The notes under the pieces were generated by a model that was not told the origin of the DNA, ran no database searches, and saw only the letters and a program-made list of their open reading frames with translations. A program made the position numbers and the translations under genes. 44,524 bases of DNA from an uncultured Pirellulaceae bacterium (GTDB taxonomy: Bacteria > Planctomycetota > Planctomycetia > Pirellulales > Pirellulaceae). Below, piece by piece: positions 1 through 8,265 of the stretch. Positions within the stretch are counted from its first letter, which is position 1. Each line of letters starts with the position of its first letter. The stretch is from positions 1 to 44,524 of the forward strand of contig CALFUT010000045.1 in the NCBI GenBank assembly GCA_937929805.1. Reading direction: 5' to 3'.

Positions 1-75
1 TCATTTGCGGGAAAAGTGACTCGATGCCTGAAGTAGCATTTGCTGATTGAACTTTCCAATCAGGATTTGGGCAGG

Positions 76-114
76 AAAAAAGCTGCTGATTGCTTTGCAA
101 TCAGCAGCTTTTTA
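76..114 (-). terminator. Intrinsic terminator downstream of tRNA-Val
   Basis: A 12-bp perfect stem (81-92 pairs with 98-109) closes a 5-nt loop. Six A residues precede it and five T residues follow on the plus strand, so it can act in both directions. Read on the minus strand it lies just past the 3' end of the tRNA gene and ends in a U run, as expected for Rho-independent termination. It could also stop a plus-strand transcript entering from the left edge. Confidence 0.8.
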
Positions 115-121
115 TGTGTAG

Positions 122-195
122 TGGACGATATTGGACTTGAACCAACGACCTCCACGATGTCAACGTGGCGCTCTAGCCAACTGAGCTAATCGTCC
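122..195 (-). tRNA. tRNA-Val (anticodon GAC)
   Basis: The reverse complement folds into a 74-nt cloverleaf. A 7-bp acceptor stem pairs GGACGAT with ATCGTCC, followed by discriminator A. The D arm is of the TAGCTCAGTTGG type. The anticodon stem CCACG/CGTGG closes the loop TTGACAT, giving anticodon GAC (valine). The T arm contains GGTTCAAGTCC. The 3' CCA is not encoded and must be added after transcription. Confidence 0.95.
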
Positions 196-641
196 TTTTG
201 AATTTCACCCAAGGTCACGACTTTTGACTTTCAAAAGCTGCGACTTCTGGGGAGACCGGCCAGCAAACAAAAAGGTTCAACTTGCCAATCAAGCGCGTTA
301 TTTTAACCAACGGCAGTTGGGTTGGGTATCGGTCTTTTTGGATGATTTCTTTGGCGTTTTCCTACGGAAACAAATGGAATTCACGAGCAATTGCATCGGT
401 TTCGTGACTGAAAGCCCAGCGGTCGAAGTCCATGAAAACGGTATTCAAGTGAACCCTGACCGGGAGGCATTGGCGAAGATGACATGCCCAACCGAGTCGA
501 CCGCCGAGCCTTCGAGAGCGGATTTATCGGCGTTTCGCCGTCTTTGCAATCGCTCTATACTACGCATTCGGTCAGGTCCCCATTTGTTTTGGGGGCGGCC
601 CATTATGAATCCAGTGGTGGCGTAACAAGCCAAATTCAAAC
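196..641. other. Intergenic region / thrS leader
   Basis: This 446-nt region separates the minus-strand tRNA-Val from thrS. A TATACT hexamer at 556-561 could be a -10 box, but I see no convincing -35 partner. No T-box-like structure or terminator was recognised. An open frame at 224-625 shows no recognisable protein features and is probably chance. Confidence 0.5.
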
Positions 642-2639
642 ATGACCTCAGTGAAGTTGCCCGACGGAAGCGTCAAAACATTCGACAAACCAATGACCGT
701 CAAAAAGGTCGCCAAAAGCATCGGCTCCGGGCTGGCCAAGGCCGCCCTCTGGGGCGAGATCGACTTGCAACCAGTTCCGCTCAGCCACACGCTGCCGACC
801 GACACGGAAGTCAATCTAAAGATCATCACCAAGACCGATCCGGTCTCGCTGGAAACCATGCGGCACAGTTGTGCTCACGTGATGGCGCGGGCAGTGATGC
901 GAGTCAAACCGGGCGTGCAACTGGCGTTTGGGCCGGCGATCGATGGCGGGTTCTATTACGACATCCAGAGTGAGACTCCGCTGACCGAAGATGATTTTCC
1001 TGCCATCGAAAAAGAGATGCAGAAGATCATCGACTTAGACGAGCCATTCGAGCGAGTTGTGCAATCGCGCGATCAGGCGGTGCAGGTTTGCAAAGACCTG
1101 AAACAAGAGTTCAAAGTCGAGCACATCGAAACCGGCTTGGCCGACGATGAAACACTTTCGTTTTACCAGCAAGGCGAATTCATCGACCTATGCCGGGGCC
1201 CTCATGTTCCGTCTCCAAAATCGATCGGCGCGTTTAAGCTGCTGTCGATTGCGGGTGCTTATTGGAAAGGTGATCAAGATCGCGAGCAGCTTCAGCGGCT
1301 CTATGCGACCGCGTTTTTCACCAAGGAAGAACTTGACGCTCATATGGAGCAGTTGGAGGAAGCCAAGCGCAGGGACCACCGCGTTTTGGGCAAACGCTTG
1401 GGATTGTTTCACATCGACGATGAAGTCGGCCAAGGCTTGATCTTGTGGACGCCCAAAGGAGCGTTCGTTCGTCAGAAACTTCAGGACTTCATCAGCCATC
1501 ATCTGACTCGCCAAGGTTACGATCAGGTTTTCACGCCGCATATCGGGAAACTGGAGCTTTACAAAACCAGTGGGCACTTTCCGTACTATCAAGAAAGCCA
1601 GTATCCCGCGATCGTGGACCGGGATCTGATGAACAAGCTGTCGGATGAAGGTTGCACATGCAGCCAACTGTCCAACATGATGAAAGAAGGCGAAATCGAA
1701 GGCTACCTACTGAAGCCGATGAACTGCCCGCATCACATCAAGATTTTTGGCAGCGAGCAACGGAGTTATCGTGACTTGCCGATTCGACTGGCCGAGTTTG
1801 GGACGGTTTACCGCTGGGAACAATCGGGCGAGATCGGTGGATTGACTCGCGTGCGTGGGTTCACTCAAGACGACGCTCACCTGTTTGTGACTCAGGATCA
1901 GCTGGAAGAAGAACTGGCGGGTTGCTTGGAACTGGTGAAAGTCGTGTTCGAAAAAATGGGCATGACGGACTACCACGTTCGGGTTGGCCTTCGCGACCCC
2001 GACAGCAGCAAGTACGTGGGCGATCCCAACAATTGGGACTTGGCCGAGGAAGCATGCCGCACGGCTGCCGCAACGCTTGGCAAAGACTTCAGCCAAGATC
2101 CGGGAGAAGCAGCCTTTTACGGTCCGAAAATTGACTTTGTGGTCAAGGATTGCATTGGACGAAAGTGGCAGCTGGGAACGGTTCAGGTCGATTACAACTT
2201 GCCTGAACGCTTTGGGCTTGAGTACATCGGCGCGGACAACAAGCCTCATCGGCCCATCATGATCCACCGGGCTCCGTTTGGCAGCATGGAGCGATTCATT
2301 GGCGTGCTGATCGAGCATTTCGGGGGCTCGTTCCCGATGTGGCTGGCTCCGGAGCAGGTCCGCGTGCTGACGGTCAGCGAAAAATCGCAAGAATACGGCC
2401 AGCAGGTTCACGACCAGCTGAAAGCTGCCGGGCTGAGGGTGACTGGAGATTTCCGTAGCGAGAAGCTGGGTGCAAAAATTCGAGACGGCCAAATGGCGCG
2501 GATTCCGTACATGCTGGTGGTTGGGCCTCGAGATGCCGATGCCGGAACCGTGTCCGTCCGCAGCCTGTCTGAGGGTGACCAGGGAGCGATGCCCATTGCG
2601 GACGCCATCACCAAATTTCAGACTGAAGAGCAGGCGTGA
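642..2639 (+). CDS. thrS: Threonine--tRNA ligase
   Basis: This enzyme charges tRNA-Thr with threonine in the cytoplasm. Its 665 residues carry the full ThrRS architecture: an N-terminal TGS domain (about 1-62), the second additional/editing domain with HSCAH at 75-79 and CRGPHV at 184-189, and the class II catalytic core. In the core, MNCPHH (360-365) supplies the zinc cysteine, motif 2 lies around YRWEQSGEIGG (390-400), and motif 3 is HRAPFGSMERF (542-552). The anticodon-binding domain forms the C-terminus. A segment of about 20-30 residues (roughly 322-352, with C338 and C340) appears inserted before the zinc cysteine compared with the E. coli enzyme. No clear SD precedes the ATG. infC follows after 159 nt, but it has its own promoter-like sequence. 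Confidence 0.97.
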   Translation: MTSVKLPDGSVKTFDKPMTVKKVAKSIGSGLAKAALWGEIDLQPVPLSHTLPTDTEVNLKIITKTDPVSLETMRHSCAHVMARAVMRVKPGVQLAFGPAIDGGFYYDIQSETPLTEDDFPAIEKEMQKIIDLDEPFERVVQSRDQAVQVCKDLKQEFKVEHIETGLADDETLSFYQQGEFIDLCRGPHVPSPKSIGAFKLLSIAGAYWKGDQDREQLQRLYATAFFTKEELDAHMEQLEEAKRRDHRVLGKRLGLFHIDDEVGQGLILWTPKGAFVRQKLQDFISHHLTRQGYDQVFTPHIGKLELYKTSGHFPYYQESQYPAIVDRDLMNKLSDEGCTCSQLSNMMKEGEIEGYLLKPMNCPHHIKIFGSEQRSYRDLPIRLAEFGTVYRWEQSGEIGGLTRVRGFTQDDAHLFVTQDQLEEELAGCLELVKVVFEKMGMTDYHVRVGLRDPDSSKYVGDPNNWDLAEEACRTAAATLGKDFSQDPGEAAFYGPKIDFVVKDCIGRKWQLGTVQVDYNLPERFGLEYIGADNKPHRPIMIHRAPFGSMERFIGVLIEHFGGSFPMWLAPEQVRVLTVSEKSQEYGQQVHDQLKAAGLRVTGDFRSEKLGAKIRDGQMARIPYMLVVGPRDADAGTVSVRSLSEGDQGAMPIADAITKFQTEEQA

Positions 2640-2684
2640 GCACCCAATGACTTGATTAATGACAGCAATTTCATCAACTTTCAG

Positions 2685-2712
2685 TTGACGTTGTCAGGGA
2701 ATCGTCCATAAT
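2685..2712 (+). promoter_or_regulatory. Sigma-70-like promoter for infC
   Basis: A TTGACG hexamer (2685-2690; 5/6 to consensus) and CATAAT (2707-2712; 5/6) are separated by 16 nt, between the thrS stop and infC. Initiation would fall near 2719, giving an infC leader of about 80 nt. The sequence match is direct; promoter activity is inferred. Confidence 0.6.
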
Positions 2713-2786
2713 TTGCGGGAGTTGCGTCGGGAAGGGCAGGTAACCCCTGCTAAAATCGACCGACGTGGCGCATTTTCAATTTTTTA

Positions 2787-2801
2787 GAGGAAACAACAAT
2801 C
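2787..2801 (+). promoter_or_regulatory. SD and AUC start codon of infC
   Basis: GAGG (2787-2790) lies 8 nt before an ATC codon (2799-2801) that opens the IF-3 reading frame. No ATG, GTG or TTG occurs in this frame between the upstream stop (2751-2753) and the conserved N-terminal residues. The only other near-cognate codon is ATT at 2772, which lacks an SD. Confidence 0.75.
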
Positions 2802-3305
2802 GATAAGAATCAGAATCGGATCAACGAACAGATCCGTATCACTCCAGTCCGCGTCATTGATGAAAAAGGTGAGCAGCTTGGTGTCATTCCGACCAAGGAT
2901 GCTCTGGAACGTGCTCGAGAAAACGGGCTGGACCTTGTTGAAGTTGCTGCAGAAGCGAAGCCGCCCGTCTGCCGCATCATGGACTTTGGAAAGTTCAAGT
3001 ACGACAAGAAGAAGAAACGCGAAAAAGGAAAGACTCATCAGACCAAACTGAAAGAGATTCGCGTTCGACCAAAAACTGGTGACCACGATATCAACTTCAA
3101 GGTCAAGCAAGCGATTAACTTCCTCGAGCACAACGACAAGGTGCAGGTGACTGTCCTTTTCCGTGGTCGTGAAAACGCTCATGTCGACGAAGGTCGAAAA
3201 GTAATGGAAGGAATCATTGCTCAACTTTCCGAGCACGGAAAAATCGAGAGCATGCCGTCTCAGCAGTCTCGCCGCATGATCTGCACGATTGCTCCGAACA
3301 AGTAG
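2799..3305 (+). CDS. infC: Translation initiation factor IF-3
   Basis: IF-3 binds the 30S subunit, prevents premature 50S joining and rejects non-canonical start codons. The frame gives 168 residues, a normal length. The N-domain begins [14 protein letters not shown], with [20 protein letters not shown] next. The linker contains [20 protein letters not shown], and the C-domain has [13 protein letters not shown] and [10 protein letters not shown] start at the first ATG (2979) would delete the whole N-domain, so the AUC at 2799 behind a GAGG SD is chosen. Rare start codons on infC are a known device by which IF-3 limits its own translation. The usual partners rpmI and rplT do not follow; the next gene is convergent. 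Confidence 0.93.
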   Translation: MDKNQNRINEQIRITPVRVIDEKGEQLGVIPTKDALERARENGLDLVEVAAEAKPPVCRIMDFGKFKYDKKKKREKGKTHQTKLKEIRVRPKTGDHDINFKVKQAINFLEHNDKVQVTVLFRGRENAHVDEGRKVMEGIIAQLSEHGKIESMPSQQSRRMICTIAPNK

Positions 3306-3341
3306 GCCGTCGTTCGCGACCAAATTGAATCGGTCGTTCGA

Positions 3342-4121
3342 TTAGCTAACTCGGCGGATCGCGGAAGCCCTTACTTTCGTGGTCCGCGCGAAATGCAGCA
3401 AGGGTTCGGTCGCCGGCAGCACCACGCCGATGCCTTCCGTCATTGTGTTCTCATGCGTCACCGCTTCGGCATCGCAAAGCTGCCACGGCGGATGAGAAAT
3501 ATCACCTCGAAAAAGCCGCCCGCTTTTACTGGCTGAAAAGAGTGTGTACCGGCTGGTGAGCCAATGAACGAGCGTGCCCGGTCGTGCTTCGAATGCGGGT
3601 CCGGTGGGCCGGTAGTCGACTCGCAACTTAGCGGCCGGTTGATTTCGATGGGTCCGGCGGCTGTCGTAATGAATCCATCGATCTCCATTCGAGGAATCGT
3701 CTTCCGCGCACTTGATCGCTGCATCGACATAGTTCAAGCAGTACAGCCAGCGGGCTCCACGCACCGCGATCGGGTTGGTCGCGTCCAGCGAATAAAACCA
3801 GACGCCACGGCGACCATCGGGTCCGATCACATACGTGCGAACATTCAACTCGGGGAACTTTGAAAGCCAAGGCAGGGCAGGGATTCCAGTCAGCGAGACA
3901 TCACTCATTCGAAACGGCACGATCCCGATCCACGCCTGTCCCTCAAACGTATCCAGCGTCAGCGAATCAGGAAGATGCTGGCGTAGCTGTTCGGCATCGA
4001 CAGGCCAGTGCATGAACAGCAAATCGTGCCAAGACATACGCATCAGACCCTTTCCGACTGATGGCTCGGCAACGTCGTGCACCGCTTCTTCACTCGAAGG
4101 CAAAACAGAACTCCTTGTCAT
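3342..4121 (-). CDS. YqjF/DUF2071 family protein
   Basis: The product (259 residues from the ATG) matches the DUF2071/YqjF family, whose biochemical role is not established. Family hallmarks are MSWHDLLFMHWPVDAEQLR near residue 30, the 'LP..LTLDTFEGQAWIGIVPFRM' region, a central GVWFYSLDA..P.AV.GAR segment, and a terminal region with HWLTSRYTLF. No signal peptide or membrane segment is visible, so it is probably cytoplasmic. A GTG three bases upstream (4124) is an equally possible start, and family members often start nearer the MRMSW region. It converges with infC, with 36 nt between the stops, and is not obviously in an operon with the gene cluster upstream of it. Confidence 0.8.
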   Translation of the reverse strand: MTRSSVLPSSEEAVHDVAEPSVGKGLMRMSWHDLLFMHWPVDAEQLRQHLPDSLTLDTFEGQAWIGIVPFRMSDVSLTGIPALPWLSKFPELNVRTYVIGPDGRRGVWFYSLDATNPIAVRGARWLYCLNYVDAAIKCAEDDSSNGDRWIHYDSRRTHRNQPAAKLRVDYRPTGPAFEARPGTLVHWLTSRYTLFSASKSGRLFRGDISHPPWQLCDAEAVTHENTMTEGIGVVLPATEPLLHFARTTKVRASAIRRVS

Positions 4122-4195
4122 CACTGAATCTTCTCAACCGGCATTCCCTAGAGTAACCGGTCTGCACAAACATCAATAACAATGGACTGATGGCC

Positions 4196-4912
4196 TTAGT
4201 CGCGCTTGGGCCATTCGTCGAACAGCTGCCGCAATGTCGCGCGGATGTTTGGGCGATGCTGTTTGAATAATTCACAACTACGCTGGTGAATTCGAGCGAG
4301 ATCCGTCTCTCGTTGATCGGCAAGAATCTCGTTTATCAGTTCGATCAACAAGTCCTCGGTCGGTTGAGTTTCGATCCAAACAGGTAATCGCAACCAGTTG
4401 CGGCGATGGTGAACGATCACGATCAAGCCGGCCACTTGTGATGGCGACGCTGTTTTGTGAACCAGCCACAGCCGATCGAACCACGTCATTCGCTCAATCC
4501 CATCGACCAACAGCAACGTATGGGCGTCCAGCTCGCGCAACTGTTGAGCAATGGATGATCGTTGCTGCCGCCTTGAAGTAACACCATAGCAAGAAGTTTC
4601 CGTACAGCCGCGATCCACCCGTGGAACATCCAGCAGCAAGACATTGCGAATCGATTCGTCAACCGATCGATTGGCAATTGATTTGGGTTGAACCGGTTCG
4701 GTGATGGGACGGACTGCGAGATCCTCGCCGGAAAGACGCATCTTAAGTTCACGAACGAGCGTTGATTTTCCTGTGCCAAAATCTCCAACGACGGATGCTC
4801 GAAAGTTCATTTGCCTGAATCGTTGCAGGTTCGATGCCCAGTCTCCTCCATCAGGAAATCGATACGCCAAACGTTCGATCCGTTGCTGCGAGAAGGGATT
4901 GTCGCGTGCCAT
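4196..4912 (-). CDS. P-loop NTPase of unknown function
   Basis: A 238-residue protein with a Walker A motif GDFGTGKST at 43-51 and a probable Walker B strand LLLVDG at 133-138. These show it binds and probably hydrolyses a nucleoside triphosphate. A Cys/Arg-rich patch follows the first strand (RGCTETSCYGVTSRRQQR, about 101-118). The N-terminal 'NPFSQQRIERLAYRFP' region suggests an adaptor segment. There is no signal peptide or membrane helix. Its start codon shares one base (TAATG) with the stop of the beta-domain gene upstream, indicating translational coupling. No specific NTPase family could be assigned. It may be the cytoplasmic motor or switch for the membrane protein at 5330-6706. Confidence 0.75.
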   Translation of the reverse strand: MARDNPFSQQRIERLAYRFPDGGDWASNLQRFRQMNFRASVVGDFGTGKSTLVRELKMRLSGEDLAVRPITEPVQPKSIANRSVDESIRNVLLLDVPRVDRGCTETSCYGVTSRRQQRSSIAQQLRELDAHTLLLVDGIERMTWFDRLWLVHKTASPSQVAGLIVIVHHRRNWLRLPVWIETQPTEDLLIELINEILADQRETDLARIHQRSCELFKQHRPNIRATLRQLFDEWPKRD

Positions 4913-5340
4913 TATCGATTGCTGCCCATTGAGAAAAATGGTTTCTTCATTCCCATTTCTTTAAGAGCACCTGACTTGTCGGCCAAATCGATCGGCGCGT
5001 CACCGTCGACCAGCGAAAACTCCGCCAGAGAGGATCGCTTACTGGGATTCACCACGGCCTCGACGGCCCACTTTAACGCGATGATCTTGCCGGAAAAACT
5101 GAACGGTCGATGGGGCAAGAAAAATTCAAACTTGATCCCCCGCGAATCCTTATTCAAAGGAACATCAATCGAATCGACGGTTGCGTAGTCGCGATCGCCT
5201 TTCCCTTCCGTGAACCAAATTAACCGGATCGACAACGACTGGCTTCGTTCGTCAACCGCAGACCAAGTTACCTCACCGACCAAATTCTGGCCGGGAGCAT
5301 AGCGGTCATGCATGAGCGTCACACTCAGATCATTCATCAT
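4912..5340 (-). CDS. Small arrestin-like beta-domain protein
   Basis: A 142-residue soluble protein with alternating short hydrophobic strands, starting SVTLMHDRYAPGQNLVGEV. This is the pattern of arrestin/SpoOM-type immunoglobulin-like domains. It resembles the C-terminal domain of the upstream neighbour (317-440 of that protein): 'PG..L.GEV.W' compares with 'RGGEIDIAWEV', and KIIALKWAVEAVV with NKIKWAVVAS. The two therefore probably arose by duplication. It overlaps the upstream gene by 11 bp and the P-loop gene by 1 bp, so the three form one operon. Function is unknown; a protein-binding role is inferred from the fold pattern only. Confidence 0.7.
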   Translation of the reverse strand: MMNDLSVTLMHDRYAPGQNLVGEVTWSAVDERSQSLSIRLIWFTEGKGDRDYATVDSIDVPLNKDSRGIKFEFFLPHRPFSFSGKIIALKWAVEAVVNPSKRSSLAEFSLVDGDAPIDLADKSGALKEMGMKKPFFSMGSNR

Positions 5341-6706
5341 TTAATCCTGAAGTTGTGGTCAAGGTGATATGATCACTGCTTTGCGGACGGGGCATCACTC
5401 GAAATGGAAAGTTACTTAAAACATCGGGCCACCATGCGATTTCTCCGCTCGCCACGACCGCCCATTTGATCTTGTTGTTCTTGCGATCCAAAGTATGCAT
5501 CGATTCTTGAGGAATCGTAACCGTGGCACTACCAAAACGAATCTCGGTGGCGTCCGCCGTTGATATCACAGGGACGACTTCGAATGTTGACTCGTCCACA
5601 ATGGTGTCGGTACCTCGCTGGTAGCGAGCCCATTCCGTGCCCACGACGGCGATTTGCAACCGATCGATGCTGCGAATTCCTCCGCTGACTTCCCAAGCGA
5701 TGTCAATTTCGCCACCGCGAGCAACCGCTCCGGTCGAAAGTGCAATCGAAACCTTTGGATTGAACAGCGAGACAAAGGAATGAAAAACGGCCGCGATCAG
5801 GCCCAACCCGATCAGCACAAATGGAACTAGAAACAAGCCAATGAACAGGCTCATCCATCCGCGCGGGGCATCGTTGATCATTCCAAATACGAAAACGCTC
5901 ACGATGCCATTCCAAAACAGAGCGATCAGCGTGACGCCAACCAAAGTGCCTAAACGCGATGACTCGGCCTTCGCCTTCTGAGGAACATCGGCCCTTCGAT
6001 CCTCAAGATCGGCAGGATGCACCGCCGGGCCCCCGCGACCACGTGCCGACTTCAGGGCTCCAGAAAATTGGCTGGTTTGCAATGAATGTCCCTGATCGCC
6101 ATCGCGATCGATCACATCAGTTTGAAAATACTCGCCACTTCCTGACAAAGCTCCGGCACGACCGACAACACCCGACTGCTCCACCCGACGCTTTTTCTCC
6201 GCCCGTCGAGCTTTAAATGATGCATAGGCGATCGCACTTCCAACGCCGCCAAACGCCAACCCGAACAAAGACAACCACAGCACATACCAAACGGGAAACG
6301 TCGCATCCAGAACACACTCACTGGGCTCATTGGGATCGACACAACAAACAGCCTCGGTTCCAACAGGCAACGATTTCAACAGCTTTTGTGCTGCTTTCCG
6401 GCTCCCAAAATTCTCCGTCACGCTGTCGCGATCACCAACGTAATTCTGCCCGTCGAATTCATACGAATAAGTAAAATCCGCTCGGTAAGTGGTTCCGTCG
6501 TCTGAGTGAGATTCGTCCAAGTTGGCGGTCAGAATTTTGCACGGAGTTTCCTGCCAAGTTGTCGCATCAAGGGCAAACAACGCCGAAGCAACCGCCGGGA
6601 TCAAAACTCCTATACCGACGCACGCGAAAACCAATCCAAAAACAATTCCGCAACCGGAGTTGTCTGATTTTCCGCCACCTTCGGAAATCGGCCTGTCGGC
6701 TACCAT
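5330..6706 (-). CDS. DUF3592-like membrane protein with C-terminal beta domain
   Basis: A 458-residue protein with about four membrane helices (19-46, 137-163, 252-276, 285-312). Between helices 1 and 2 lies a region of the DUF3592 type (TWQETPCKI, then YRADFTYSYEFDGQNYVGD, then VGTEAVCCVDPNEPSECVL). Helices 2 and 3 are joined by a basic, Ser/Gly-rich linker. Residues 317-440 form a beta-rich domain related to the next gene's product. The topology places the DUF3592 part on one side of the membrane and the tail on the other or in the cytoplasm; this is not decided by sequence. It is the first gene of a three-gene overlapping operon with the small beta-domain protein and a P-loop NTPase. DUF3592 has no defined activity. 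Confidence 0.75.
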   Translation of the reverse strand: MVADRPISEGGGKSDNSGCGIVFGLVFACVGIGVLIPAVASALFALDATTWQETPCKILTANLDESHSDDGTTYRADFTYSYEFDGQNYVGDRDSVTENFGSRKAAQKLLKSLPVGTEAVCCVDPNEPSECVLDATFPVWYVLWLSLFGLAFGGVGSAIAYASFKARRAEKKRRVEQSGVVGRAGALSGSGEYFQTDVIDRDGDQGHSLQTSQFSGALKSARGRGGPAVHPADLEDRRADVPQKAKAESSRLGTLVGVTLIALFWNGIVSVFVFGMINDAPRGWMSLFIGLFLVPFVLIGLGLIAAVFHSFVSLFNPKVSIALSTGAVARGGEIDIAWEVSGGIRSIDRLQIAVVGTEWARYQRGTDTIVDESTFEVVPVISTADATEIRFGSATVTIPQESMHTLDRKNNKIKWAVVASGEIAWWPDVLSNFPFRVMPRPQSSDHITLTTTSGLNDE

Positions 6707-6965
6707 CGTTCTCCCTGTAAGTTTTTCGAATTCAAGGTTTCATGCACCAATTGGATCATCGTCGACAATTCGTGCCGTTTCGCAGGAAATTGTAAAGGTT
6801 TGTTCATACTGACCAAGAAAAAACGACAATCGGCAAGTCGAATCGTCGCACGTACGTCTGAACTGCCACAACTTGGTCGCTGCGTTCTGACTGCACTGGA
6901 TCACACAGCGCGATATACTTAGAAGGCAAACTTGCCATTTTTTATCGACTTCGCCCCGGCCAATC

Positions 6966-8258
6966 ATGTATCTGCGATTCGCAAAACGCTTGCTCTTAGA
7001 AACTGACAAACGCCTGCTTTGGAAGCTTGCTTGGAACATGGGTGTGCGCGGTCTCCGTAGCGTGCAGGCTCACAAGCGACGGCTTCGCAACGGCCAGTTC
7101 TTTCCGCCGTATCTGTACATCTCGATTATCAACAGCTGCAACCTGAGATGCCAAGGCTGCTGGGTAGACGTTTCTGCTAAGCAACAGAAGATTGACGTCG
7201 ATGCGATGAATCGGATGATCGGTCAGGCCAAAAAAATGGGGAACTCATTCTTTGGATTGCTGGGTGGCGAGCCGTTTATGCACAAGGAGCTGTTCGAAAT
7301 TCTGGAAGCTCACCCCGACGCGTACTTCCAAGTTTTCAGCAATGGCCACTTCATCACCGACGAGGTCGCCAAACGTCTGCGGAAGTGCGGCAACGTGACG
7401 GTACTGATCAGCATCGAGGGTTCTGAGATCATTAGCGATCAACGACGCGGCAAAGCGAATGTCTACTCCGACAGCATGCGCGGCATTGAAAACTGCTTGA
7501 ACAACAAAGTCATGACCGGGGTCTGTACCAGCCTTTGTCAGACCAACTTCGATGATTTGCTGCGTGAGGAATGGGTCGATCGCTTGATCGAAATGGGAGT
7601 CATGTACACTTGGTTCCACATCTATCGGCCCGTCGGTCCTGACTCGTCACCCGATCTGGCGCTAACACCTGAACAACAACGTCAGGCACGTCAGTTCGTA
7701 GTGGACATGCGATGCAAGAAGCCGATCATCGTGATCGACGCCTACTACGACGCGGACGGAAACGCTTTGTGCCCCGCCGCGACTGGGTTCACTCATCACA
7801 TCAGCCCGTGGGGCGACATCGAGCCCTGCCCGATCATCCAGTTCGCAAAGGAATCGATTCACGACGAACGACCGCTGGACCAAGTGTTCAACGAGTCCGA
7901 ATACCTAAAGGACTTTCGTAAAACGGCTGCGACTCACACTCGCGGTTGCATCGCGTTGGAGCGTCCAGACTTAATCGAAGCGCTCGCGGATCGGCACGGA
8001 GCGAAAGATTCGACGGCTCGCAAAACGGCGTTGGCCGAATTGCAGGCAGCGGCAAGGCATCCGTCGCAGTACATGCCCGACATGGAACCCATTCCCGAGA
8101 GAAGCTGGGCCTATCGGATTGCAAAAAAAATTGCCTTCCATGACTACGGCGCATACAGCGAGCATTTTTCTGCCGACAATTGGGAAGATCCGCGGAAGAT
8201 TAACCCTCCGGCAGCGAATCAATCTTCGCACGGCGACTTGGTTCAACTGAAGAAGTGA
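6966..8258 (+). CDS. Radical SAM protein with SPASM-like C-terminus
   Basis: A 430-residue radical S-adenosylmethionine enzyme. The SAM-cluster cysteines C58, C62 and C65 are in CNLRCQGC, and GGEPF at 100-104 is the SAM-contacting motif. A second cysteine-bearing region with SPWGDIEPCPIIQFAKES, followed by a Cys near RGC, resembles a SPASM/twitch domain that holds one or two extra iron-sulfur clusters. The N-terminus is basic and amphipathic. No precursor peptide gene is adjacent. The stop is followed after 7 nt by a membrane protein gene, so the two are probably co-transcribed. The substrate cannot be predicted from the sequence. Confidence 0.87.
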   Translation: MYLRFAKRLLLETDKRLLWKLAWNMGVRGLRSVQAHKRRLRNGQFFPPYLYISIINSCNLRCQGCWVDVSAKQQKIDVDAMNRMIGQAKKMGNSFFGLLGGEPFMHKELFEILEAHPDAYFQVFSNGHFITDEVAKRLRKCGNVTVLISIEGSEIISDQRRGKANVYSDSMRGIENCLNNKVMTGVCTSLCQTNFDDLLREEWVDRLIEMGVMYTWFHIYRPVGPDSSPDLALTPEQQRQARQFVVDMRCKKPIIVIDAYYDADGNALCPAATGFTHHISPWGDIEPCPIIQFAKESIHDERPLDQVFNESEYLKDFRKTAATHTRGCIALERPDLIEALADRHGAKDSTARKTALAELQAAARHPSQYMPDMEPIPERSWAYRIAKKIAFHDYGAYSEHFSADNWEDPRKINPPAANQSSHGDLVQLKK

Positions 8259-8265
8259 TCAGAAA

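Noticed and set aside
224-625. 133-codon open frame in the thrS leader
   Set aside because: No recognisable domain, no SD, and composition unlike neighbouring genes. An overlapping minus-strand frame is equally open, so this is more likely leader DNA.
2728-2756. Possible attenuator hairpin upstream of infC (GCAGG/CCTGC)
   Set aside because: Only five base pairs and no U tract; not enough to call.
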